The position numbers and the translations under genes were made by a program. A DNA stretch of 64,000 bases. It comes from Prochilodus magdalenae. Its lineage: Eukaryota; Chordata; Actinopteri; Characiformes; Prochilodontidae. Of this stretch, positions 39,273 to 50,410 are shown one piece after another. Location of the stretch: the NCBI GenBank assembly GCA_024036415.1, contig JAMWET010003871.1, positions 349,501-413,500 of the forward strand, given 5' to 3'. Numbering within the stretch: position 1 is the first letter of the stretch; every line of letters begins with the position of its first letter. Below the pieces are notes generated by a model. The model was not told where the DNA came from. It saw nothing but the letters and a program-made list of their open reading frames with translations, and ran no database searches.

Positions 39273-40118
39273 CTTTATTGATCCCAGAGGGAAATTCAAG
39301 GCATCCAGTAGCAGATATACAAACCATACAGAAGCAACAACAGAAGCAAGATAGATTGTACAAACAGAGACAGAGACACAACACAAAGTATGAAAGTATA
39401 AAAATAGAGTCCTTAGTGTCTGGGTAAGGTATAAAGTATAAATGGAGGTAGTGGTAAACAATTTGCTAAGCAAATTAAGAAGATGGCTGTTGTCAGCCAT
39501 ATAGACAGTGCAAGTACGCAGTAATATAAATAATTTATCAGTGCAAAAAGTGTAAACAGTACAGAATGGAGTAGAATAATACAATATAAATAGAAATAGG
39601 GCATTTAGGAGGGAGTGTGTGCAGAGATGGGGGTGTGTCCATTGGAGGGACCGGAATGAAAGAGTGTCCAGAGTTTTTCATCTGCTGTACTGGGAGGAGT
39701 TGAACAGTCTTATGGCCTGGGGGACAAAAGACTTTCTGAGTCTGTCTGTGGAGCAGGACTGGGACAGCAGTCTGCCACTGAATGAGCTCCTCTGCCTGAT
39801 GATCGTGCTGTGCAGAGGATGGTGAACATTGTCCATGATGTGCAGCAGCTTGCTGAGGGCTCTCCTCTCTGCCAGTGGTGTTAAGGACTCCAGCTCTAGT
39901 CCCAGCACAGAACCAGCTTTCCTCACCAGCCTGTCGAGTCGTCCAGCATCCCTCTTGCTGATACTGCCTCCCCAACACACCACAGCATAGAAGAGGACGC
40001 TGGCTACCACAGACTGGTAGAACATCAGACTGGTAGAACATCAGCAGGAGTTTCTGGCAGATCCTGAAGGACCCCAGCCTCCTGAGGAAGTACAGTCTGC
40101 TCTGTGCTTTCTTGTATA
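39241..40118 (-). mobile_element. Rex/L2-type LINE, 3' fragment (twin copy 1)
   Basis: The minus strand encodes YKKAQSRLYFLRRLGSFRIC and, in another frame, VASVLFYAVVCWGGSISKRD, then VRKAGSVLGLELESLTPLAE and FVPQAIRLFNSSQYSR. It is very close to the plus-strand copy at 62,080-63,028. A 16 bp tandem duplication (40,011-40,026 and 40,027-40,042) breaks the frame, and downstream the reverse transcriptase tail is out of register. The 3' end carries the words ctttattgatcccagaggg and aaattcaag, then a (GATA)n tail at 39,241-39,271. The 5' side stops abruptly near 40,117, where another transposon end begins. It is recent in age but dead. Confidence 0.85.
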
Positions 40119-40150
40119 CTGTACCAGTCAAAAGTTTAGACACAGCTACT
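40117..40150. mobile_element. Single transposon end (accagtcaaaagtttagaca)
   Basis: The stretch gtaccagtcaaaagtttaga followed by cacagc matches a terminal sequence common to a group of fish DNA transposons (Tc1-like, by memory). The other end was not found downstream, so the length is unknown. It abuts the broken 5' side of the LINE. Confidence 0.4.
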
Positions 40151-43100
40151 TTGATAATTTAAATCAATCAAACTGTGTCAAATGTGTCATAAAATACCCA
40201 CAAAACTGACACATCAACCCGCTAATGCATAGCCTGATGCTATTTGCAAACTTTATTTAAATGATTTGAGTGACGTCCATTCAGATTGTTGATGTGTGGC
40301 ATGGTAACTAATCGGCATGCCCACAGTCACACAGAACACACACAGAGCAGAAGATATATAATGGTTGTTAAAGGAAAAAAAAATTATTCAAAGCGCTAGC
40401 TTTTTAAGCAATGATATTAGGTCAATTGGATCTACCTACAGCTGTGTACACTCTTTCCTTCTTTGCACGTAAGACTATTTTAAAACTCTATTTTAGTGAC
40501 ACACCGTCAAAGAAGCCAGCCATTGGTGAGGAAAGCGTGCCAGCTAATGTTGTCAATGTTAACAGTGCCTTGCTACATCTGGTTTTAAAAATATATAAAT
40601 AAAAAATTCAAATACATACTCCACTCTAAACAAGCAAGCCTAGGCCTGCGCTACATTCAGATTACTTAAATGTTCACTTTGCCATAAAAAGCCTGAAAAA
40701 GCCGTTTAATAGTCAGTGCTGTCAATTTTGTGAGAGTTATCAGACCATGTTATGTGTCTGTATGTGTTAAGGTCACATGTGTAAGCTCAAAAAGAAGGCA
40801 AATACAAAATCAACATTATACTGATGATGACAGTAGTTGATAGTAGTTGATAATTCATTCACATTGTCCAAAGCTCTGTCCTTCAAAAGTTTTGATGGTT
40901 CTCTTTGAATACTCGCTTTCAGTATTACCCGCATGGGACATGGGCTGAAGCATAACCCAAATTACAAAATATTCTTCCACATGTGAGTGAAATAAAACAT
41001 TTCCTCCAAAGAGTTCTCTAAATCCCCAAAACTAACATAGTGTAGCTATACTGTGACATAAACATAGTTAGAAAGTGAATGCCAGTGGAATTAGCTTTTC
41101 TGGTGTCCATAATACACATGTTGCTTGCACAGGTGCTAAAACATTTGATATAATTATATAAAAACAGTTTTTCGTGCTTGGGTCCTAAACCAATGATGTT
41201 TACTCTGAGGGATGAAGGTGGATTCCAAAGCAGAAATACGTTGGTGAATACATTAAAAGTTTAGGTTCACTTTTGGCCGATAATCTGAGTTTGCCCATCC
41301 GCATGTTGTTGACCTATACTCTAACAGACCTCTAATTAACCTTACTGCTTTTAATTTCAGATTTTCATTGTTCTCCGTCTTATCTACAAAAGGGAGGGAA
41401 GCTTTGACCTCTTTAATGGTCAGCTTCAGAGACCAGTAAACAGTGTTAATGTCATCGCAGCACAGCAAATGAAAATTCCAGAAGCAAAGTAATTCAGAGT
41501 ATAGTCAAGTGAACTTTGATTTGTTTCTGTACTTACAAATAACCAGATAAATCAACACAAGAGTAAATTATCTGGTCGTTTTTGCACTTCTGTCTTCCAT
41601 AACATCATAAGAAGATGACACAGGAAGAAAATAGGCAAAGTGATTACTAGTTCAAATGGTAATGTCATTATTAAGTGAACATTTAAATTTAAAATACAAT
41701 TAAAATACAGAATTAAATCAGCATAACCTCATGCTGTATCTGTGTTTTTGCCTGCCATAGAAGACCTCCATGTCAAGGTACATATGAACAGGCAGCCCAA
41801 GGTCTGATTAAAACCCACCAGAAGCTGAAATTAGCCCAAAAATCAGTACATAAAGATTTAAAGACTTGTGTGTAAAAACCACACAATTATTAATACAGTC
41901 ATTTCCGAACATCTACCAAATCTAACAAAGCCTGTAACAAAGCAACGTTTCTTATAAATACTTCCACTGACCTTGTAAAAACGGCCTTTTTATAATATTA
42001 CGTGCACATGCCCCTCTTTCAAATTTAGAATGGTCAGGATGATCAGGAACTCGTTTGCATAATTAAATGGTTACACACACATATCTGAGCCTTTGCTTTA
42101 TGATAGTTTGTGAAAAGTGTAGAATGTATTTTAATTAATTTATTTTAAAACTGATCATCATTGTATGATGGCTATTTTTGGTTACTGGTTACTATACCCT
42201 AGTTTTCATCACCATAGTAAATAAATCTAAGGCCGTAAGTAAGTTTCTCTACAAATGAACCATTTTGCATCAGACCACTCTGAATGGCTTTGTTTACATC
42301 TCAACCACTAAATTATGCATACATTTTGAAAAATCATTGGAATTCTCTTACTGTACATACCTTTATGCTCAATATGCATTCATAAGACTTTCTACCGCAA
42401 AGTATAAACCCTTTCATATCTGCTGCAGTGCATTTAGAAAGTAGCCTAAAAAATGTATCCAGCAACTGTATTCTTATTTTAAGCGGCAACTGCACTTTTG
42501 AAGTAGCCAAATTTGCTGAAAAAACTGTAAATCTGGGAACCCTGCACAAGGAAAGAAGCAGTAGGTAAAATGTTTGGTTGAGGAAAACGACGCAGGTTTT
42601 CTGGTCGCTGTAGTGGTGTACCTGCATTTTTAAAATCCCTGCTGCTTTCCAACTGTCAAATGCATTTTCACTACAGGAGCTGTTTTTAGACTTCTATGTG
42701 CAGTTTCACTACCATGACTTTTCTCAAACATTATGCTGAGATTGGGAGGCCCTTGCTTCTTTATGTTTTAGGCGGGCTAATAACCCAGTGCCCCCTGTAG
42801 TTGGTGCTAATGGCTGGTCATGTTTTACATTCAGCAGAGTAAAAAAAAAATAGACAGGTATGAGTATGAGTCAGGTATGAGTTTTCTGGTTGTTTAGTAT
42901 TTCACTTGTATATTAGTATTGTGTTGTGGTGTCTAAAAGTTATGAAGAGGCTAAGGATTACGGGTGAACTTCATTTAAGATTTCATTGTTTTATTTATGT
43001 GTTAAGATGAGTGATTCCTGACTGCGGGAAGATTGATTACTGCAGGTGAAAGTCTGAAGTCGACCCACATTCTGACGTATGGGCCTTCATTGGTCTATAA

Positions 43101-46100
43101 AACTGGTCCTTTGGTCCTTTTGAGTACATATACTGGCAATGGTCAATCGAACCCTTAACTGTAAAACTGACTTTCCAAAGCAATAGATAAAAATAGCTTT
43201 TAATAGCTAATAAAATCATAATGAATAGCGATGCATCTCTACCATTTCTTTCAGACCAAGTAAGTTTACGATTTACAGCCTGTTTTACAAAGATCGATTT
43301 AAAAACTCTTAATTGTATTCAGGCACAGTACAATCAGCATGTATAAACTTTGGTAGCGAATAATGATGTTTTCTTTATCTCCTTGTTGTTAGTCTGCATG
43401 TATCCACTTTGGTGGTTGTGATTGTGTTTTTATGTGCAATTTTTGCTATAACAGCGGTGCTTAACCTGTGAACCATGGTGGCACTACTAGAAGTTACATT
43501 TTTGTGTTGTTTAAAAACTTACAATATATAGATTTAAATATGACAAATATTTTGATTAATTTGATAATAATTTGCAGACAGAAAATGTGTTTTTTCTTAC
43601 CATTTTGTGGTGTAAAAGGTATCGAATCGACACTCATGCTGCAAGCAGTAAACCTTTTGATATATTTTGCCATTTTTTACGTTGCCTAATTATACAGTCA
43701 AACAAAAGGCTGCATTGATTATTTTATATTATTGATGTTTTAAATGATCTAATTTAGGCTTCATGCGGACCAACACCTCTGTGGTCAGTTGTATGGGCTG
43801 CAAGTTACAAAAAGCTGGGCGAACCCTGCTACTGATTCATTGCCCACTGTGATGCTCAGTGTCTTGAGAAGTTTCATGATGTCATGGGTTCTCTCAGTCA
43901 AAAGTTTGTTCAGTTGGCTGGCTCAAGGCTCTTTCCATTCTCTCTCTCCATCTGTCTGCCTGTCTGTGTGTCCATATTGAGACAGAAAGATGGAAGTAAG
44001 GTGTGTGCGTGATTGGCCTCAGGGTAATAATACAATGACACAGTTCTAAGTCTATCTCTGGATTGAGGACAGATCATCACTATAATTATTCTGTATCTCT
44101 TAGGGCCTAACGCACGGCCTGTTTTTCTCAGTGGAGCGCCGCACACGCATAAAGGCATGTAAAAGGATGCGTGATAAAGCTATACAGAGTAAACAGCACC
44201 CATAGATGTAGAGACTCACCCCCACACACACACTGCTTATTGGCTGAAGTAAGCATTCTCCGGAGTGTGGCCATGTAGCCTGACAGTTGGAATGACGGTG
44301 GAATATTCCGCATGGGAGAGAAACACCGTTCACTGCAAATATGCAAACTTCATTCAGAGCAAGCCTCGCGCCGCACTGACAGTTCCTCCAGAAGTCAATG
44401 TAAAATAGGGGAGTTCGCAGAGTGCAAGGGCATGGGAAAGAGAGAGAGAAATGAGAAAAGTAGATGGCTGCAATGTGAATGAAAGTGTAAAACTCTGCCA
44501 TATTATAGAATATCCCCAATAAATTAATTCTAAGAACTTAATGTGGTGAGTGGTTTCTTAAAACACGCTGCTGTAAATAACAGTTAAATTGCTGGTACTG
44601 GCAGTTATATTTGTCCGTGCTCTGATATTTTAGCTTCCTGCCTGCCCTACAAATTCACAAATGGCCTCTTGTGAACAGTCACTGTCAAAACGTTATGGCA
44701 GTGGTTCCCAAGCTTTTGCATGCCAGGGAAACAACATGTGGAGGCAGTGTTTGTCCTGAGATGCACCAACTACTTTGTGAAGTGAAATAACACATGAACT
44801 TCACATTAAAGCCCTCATTTACTCAGTATGACTGTTCCTTCCATCAACAAGCACAATAACACTGGGATTACATGTTAGATCCAGATTACATCGGGAACAG
44901 TCGATAATTGCTTTAAAAAATCGGACAGAGGACATTGGACAGATGTTTAGATCACAGATGTGCATTCCAACTAATTTTGCAATTTTCTTGTTCAGGAAAA
45001 AAACGACAGACGATATCAGTTAAGATATGCAGTTGTCATATTAGCATCAGTTAGCTGGATTCATACCTTTACTATGGGGTGTGGCCTACAACCTCAAACA
45101 ACACGGAACAGGAGCGGTTGGCTTAATGTCACCCCAACAGCCATCACTTGACATGTACTCACTCTGATTTCATAATTTTTGTATCTGCAATTGTTTCAAC
45201 AGAGCGACAGTTAATGAGATTCAAACCTGCATTGTAGTGTGGGGCCCTATTTGAGTTTGTAGCCTGCTTTCTAAGCTTAAGTTTAGTTAGCTGATCAGGC
45301 TACAGACCCAGACACTGGATTAATTTAGTCTTTTTCTACGGTTTTTGGCAGATTTCAGTCTCCCAGATCTGAATCATCACCATCTAAACATGTGTGGTGT
45401 TCAAGTTAGCCAGAATTAAACATGTTCTGTAATGAGCAATGCTGTTATTACACCTTCTAAGCAAATGCAAACCAGCAAGCAGCACCTCTCTGCTAGCATA
45501 ACATTTATCAGTTGTTACATAGTTTTTGGTTTGACATTAATGTCAACATTATTTGACACACATTATGGGTGATGGCTTGAACATCATGCTCTCCCATGTT
45601 AAGCGTTATAATCTTTCATGTTTATTTTACAACCAATGACTTGTCTCCTTTATTTCTGATATTACCCTGCTGTATAGTTGTTGCTGCTGTGAAAGGTAGT
45701 AATGCATTAATACAAACACACTGGTTTAATGTAAATCGTTTATGTTCCTTCATCTCTACCTGCTAATGCCCAGACTGACATTATGGCTTTATTACAATTA
45801 AGCATTAACTTTTACGATGATAGACTCTGACACAAAACTGATCCAACGGCTCTGTTATCTTCTATGAAAATAAGCATTTGCCTTAATTTGCCTCGGGACT
45901 AATTTCAAAAAGGCACTCATCATGTCCGCTGATCCGGAACTTAGGTTAATTACTCATCAGAACAGCGCTGACAGCGACTGATACCAATAGGGTGATTTTT
46001 TTTTTGCATCAGTTATCTGCTAGTGCGAATATGGCCCATTGTCATTGTGCGACCCTAGTGAGTGGTCAGTGGCAGTGAGGGAAAGATCACTTTGGTTCCT

Positions 46101-47072
46101 TCTTTTAACAGATCTTGTTGCAGTTTCTTGTTCTGAGAACACAGTTTCACCCTATATATGAATTAGCATCAGAGAGAGCAACAGCGAGGGAAGCAGCATG
46201 GGTGGGGGGGCCGAGAGACAGATGGGTAGAAGGTGGAGGGGGGAGAGGTGATGGGAGAGAGATGAAAGGAGGCTGCCAGTGAGTTTGTTGGGAAGTTGGA
46301 ATTCATTTTTGTTGGCTGGGTATTAGGTAATGTTTTTTTTTCTGCTTGCTGTTACATGATTCAGCTCCATTGCTTACTGTGTATTCTGCATTACAGTTTA
46401 TCCTAGCTTACAGTTTCTACTGGTTGCAGTCCAGCAGCCTGTGATTTTTTTTTTTTCGTATTGTTTTTGCTAGTAATTCGCACAGCTACCAAGGTTTGAT
46501 GGACACAGCACAGTGCTGTTGGTCCAGCAGGTTCCCCCCAAGTGGATAGAACCGATCAGATGCCCCACCCGGCCTCATTAAATTGACCTGTCCATGCGTC
46601 GCTCACAAATGTGATCTTTAATAACAGCTGTTGCTAAGAAAACACAAGTTTTACAAAATACCAGCAAGCATTTCATTCAATAGAATGAGAATGACAGCAC
46701 AAATATGTAAATGAAGTGTCTTAATTACAAACAGTGCTTATTATATATGTCAGAATGCTGTTAGAATTAATCGAATGTCATTCATCGAATGCTGAAATAT
46801 GATCCTTGAAAAGAGGTTTGCGAATTTGTGTAAATAAGCTAACGTTTGCATGGTGGCAAATTTATCTTTTGTTTTAAACTACCTGGCTACAGCAGGTCAA
46901 GATTTTTAGGGTAGCATTACAGCTCAATGCTAGCAATGCTTGGTCATTAAGTAGTAACTTGAGTGCCAAAATCCAATATCTAAAAATAAAGTTAAAAAAG
47001 AACTGTCAGGGTTCATTAGGGAACTGGTGTACACAAACTAACATTAGCATGGTAGCAAATTCATACTCACAG

Positions 47073-47345
47073 TCCTTGGTCGTCTCCACCAAGATAAAAG
47101 CAGGACTTGTCACTGAAGATGATCTGCTGCCGTTCTGAGTCACTCCATGACAGTCTGCAGTCTTTGGTGATGTTGACCTGGTGTTAAGGGCAGTCATCGT
47201 AATGATCTGCATGCATGTAGTCCTGTGTTGTGCAGCTGTCTGCCAGTGGTGCGGTACTAACAGGATGACTCATGGAGGACATTACTGCTCGCTGAATGTC
47301 TACAATCATGGTTGTTGGGTCAGTCAGGTACAGCGATAAGGTCCA
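47073..47345 (-). mobile_element. Tc1-like transposase fossil, family B copy 2
   Basis: The minus strand aligns with the plus strand of 10,140-10,410. Where copy 1 encodes FSDESRF, this copy encodes FSDKSCF, so the motif is mutated. The flanking words gactgacccaacaaccatg and gagtcatcctgttag also match copy 1. A further stretch to about 47,400 (gccaagcgtgaaacttgaatc) recurs at about 56,690-56,712. Confidence 0.7.
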
Positions 47346-47629
47346 TCCTTGCTTATGTCACATGTGTGGCCAAGCGTGAAACTTGAATCATTTACATGTC
47401 TCTCAATGCCAAACCTACCCACCAAGTTTCATTCCTGTTGGTTGGTTCCTTCTGGGTACAGCTATTCGTGCAACTATTCTTTTGATGGTGAGTGTAGGTT
47501 GTGAGCAGTCACTTGAGGCTTATTAAACTTAATGCATCAAGCACTTTTGTACACAGTCACCCGGTTCATATGTGATACACTGTATACTAAGTGCTATATA
47601 GGGAGAGAGGAGCAAGGATAGCATGCCAA

Positions 47630-48056
47630 GAGAGAGAGAGAAAGAGAGAGAGAGAAAGAGAGAGAGTTGGTATTTCACGGAAGGCTAGGTTGCTATGGGA
47701 ACAAGACATGGTGTTTCTCTCTCTCTCTCTCTTTCTCTCCCTCTCCCACTTCTCATCCCCCCAAAAAGTATCCTTCATTCTCCGTACCCCATTCCTTTCT
47801 CTTTCTTTCCTCTGTGTCCCTCAAGTTTCTTATGTGCCCGTCCCTTTTCCTTCGCTTCCCCCACCTGCATCTCTCCACCTCTCCTCCCTCACTCCTTCTC
47901 CTTTAACAGTCTCCTTCCGTCTCTCACTTTCTGTCTCTCCCACACATTTTAGCACTTTCACCTCCTCTTTTTCTCTCCCTCTGTTGTTCTCTGTCCAGTT
48001 CTATCCTTCTCTACCTCTCTCGTCCCCCTCCTCTCCCTCTGATCATCCCTCTCTTT
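47630..48056. repeat. Purine tract, then long pyrimidine tract
   Basis: A (GA)n-rich purine run (47,630-47,667) is followed after about 50 bp of mixed sequence by some 340 bp that are nearly all pyrimidine on the plus strand (47,715-48,056). Such mirror-like polypurine/polypyrimidine DNA can form triplexes. Ser/Leu/Pro/Phe-rich frames across it, up to 155 codons, are low-complexity artefacts. Confidence 0.85.
47689..47702. promoter_or_regulatory. RFX X-box-like motif 1
   Basis: GTTGCTATGGGAAC matches the palindromic RFX consensus GTTGCCATGGCAAC at 12 of 14 positions. It sits between the purine and pyrimidine tracts. Confidence 0.4.
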
Positions 48057-48081
48057 AGCGCTCACTTCTATTCTTTTCTCG

Positions 48082-48095
48082 GTTGTCATGGCAAT
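48082..48095. promoter_or_regulatory. RFX X-box-like motif 2
   Basis: GTTGTCATGGCAAT matches the RFX consensus at 12 of 14 positions. It lies just after the pyrimidine tract, 393 bp from motif 1, and is followed by GC-rich sequence (gctgggggcgtgcagg). Confidence 0.4.
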
Positions 48096-50337
48096 AGGCT
48101 GGGGGCGTGCAGGAGAGAGAGAGTGCGAGAGGGAGAGAGTGGGCGTTTCGGAAGTGACATCTCTTGGGCAGTAACCTTGTTTCCTGTATGTGGAGTCGTG
48201 GGGGGGCGGGTGCAGAAGATTGCAGCAACAGCGACGCCATGTGGTCAGTTAAATTAGGTGGCAGGTTGCAGTGCAGTAGTGCAGATTGGAGTGTAGGCAT
48301 GGTAAAACACGTCCATTTACACTTCTGCATCGCAAAGCTTAAGAAACTTGCTAATCTGCTAAAAGCTAAATATAACATGCTTAAATCACAGCCATGAGGA
48401 ATTTATGTTCCACATATTTTTGGTCCCCTAGTGAGTGCGGACATGTCCATACTTCTAAACCGCTAAGCTTGATATGTTAATGCTAGTATGCTTTTACACA
48501 GACACACCCATGCTAAAAGGTCATGACCCCCACCTTTAAAGCTGAAATGCATGTGCCCACTTCTAAATAATAGAACTTATTATGCTAACAGTTAAATATG
48601 CTAATAGGTATTTATAGAGTTACTGCCATGCCATGAATCTTATTTTTCGTACTGAAATACATGTTCTCAGCCCCTGAGTAAGCAAATACATGGCACTTGT
48701 CCAGTATGCTTTTGAGTCACAATCTTGGTAGAAATTTATGAACCAATTTTGTGATGTTGAAAAGCTAGTATCTAAAAATGCTTACACACTTTTTAAATCA
48801 CATACACTGTAAAAATGTATAGTCTGTGTTTATCTTTGAAGTTCTCTGTTCCTAAGATTATACTTTCTCTTGACCTGACTCTGTGGCACATCCTCAACAA
48901 CTGCAGGCCAGAAGAAGGTCATATCACATCTCGGACAAAAACTGCGCAGCTTTACGTTGAATGGCCATTACGATGTCTTTCTTTTTTTTTTCTGTGCTTT
49001 ACCTGCGGCCATCCAGAAAAAGCATTCAGAAACTTATTCAGAAAACCTGCACAGCCTTGTTCATGTCTCTCTCTCACTCTGTGATGGTTGTATAATATAT
49101 AGTGTAACAATATCTGTTAATACAGGAAATAGTCATTGTGTGGCCGTCTTCGTATTTGTGCCTTTTTGGCCCAGGGCATCCAGAGCTATACTGTGATTAT
49201 TTTTAGCCTAGGTTTTAGAGCGCAGCGACGTGGATAATCAACCTCACCCCCCAGCGGGCTCACTAATGACAACGTTGAGTAAGTCTGACCCGTTTCAGCG
49301 TCAGCTTTTTTCTCCCCTCCCGCCCCCACAAACTGCACAATACTACTGAGACAGCAACAGATTCTCCATACAGTGGCAACATTCTGCCTGTGGTGTAAAA
49401 CTCTCTGTTAGAAAGGAGGCATAGTTTGTCCTAAATTGACCTTAGCTTCTTTTTGTAGTAAACTAACTGGGGATTTTGCCATTTTTAGAGGTTCCATTAT
49501 TCTACTGTTTGTCCCCTAATGACATCCAAAGCCTCAAAGTGTAGGTAACAAAACTACATGACCTACTGGATGTTATGTACTACGCATTCCATTGAAAGTC
49601 AAATCAAGAGTGTTTCTTGGTTTGTTACTTGGTTCTGTATGTAGTGAATTATGATATATGAAACAAAAGTGGATGAATTGATTAGATAGGTCATAAACGG
49701 GTCTAGATTTACTATAGAACTATAATCCTAAATTGATGAAAGCCCAACTAACTTACTACATAGAGCTGTGTTGAAACAGCATTTTTAATAATCATCAACA
49801 ATTTAGGAATTCAGTTAATGAATTGGATTCACTGAAAAAGAGTTATAGAATTTAGTCACTGCCAGGTCACACCTGCTGTCTAGGTCTCCCGAGAGACAAT
49901 GTAGGAGGACCAGGTCAGTGTCTAAAAATGTATGATAAAGTTTGTACTGCTCACCATTGCCTCTGTTCATAAAGTCTTGACCTTCAATAATAAAACCCAA
50001 CTTGACTTGCCGATAAAGCCGCAAGAGTCCCCCTCGATTTGGTGATATGCACAGTAGCAAGGAGTGAAAATACATGTTTTTTATGCACTATTTATGATGT
50101 TTTGATGTTTTACTAGTGATTCAAATGTTTCTGAAGTGTTTATTCAAAGAGACTTGGGTTTGAGACCATTTGGGTCTTCTGTGACTTGTGGGTAGGGGGC
50201 ATTGGAGTGGACAGACTAAGACCAAGCTGGGCAGGGTAGACACTAGTACATTTTTTTTTTTTAAACTGTAGCTCATGCAGTGTTAGTGGAGCCTAGCATG
50301 ACTTTTAAAATGCTAATTCTGTCAGTTAACAAGTTAG

Positions 50338-50410
50338 CAAAGAGCGCTGAGTGATGGAAATGTTACCCACCCAGTGAGAGTGAGGCCAATTATGCACTCT
50401 TGCACACTCA
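50338..50410. repeat. Fragment of the SINE-like repeat
   Basis: The stretch cgctgagtgatggaaatgtt with gagagtgaggccaattatgc resembles the middle of the copies at 34,147 and 63,118. It is short and diverged. Confidence 0.35.

Noticed and set aside
39538..40143. 201-codon minus-strand frame
   Set aside because: Its first part is the LINE reverse-transcriptase tail; the rest is the same LINE read out of frame after the 16 bp duplication. It is not a host gene.
47591..48058. 155-codon plus-strand frame, one of the longest in the window
   Set aside because: It is made of GA and CT repeat DNA, giving RERERE and Ser/Leu/Pro runs. It has no domain and no splice context.
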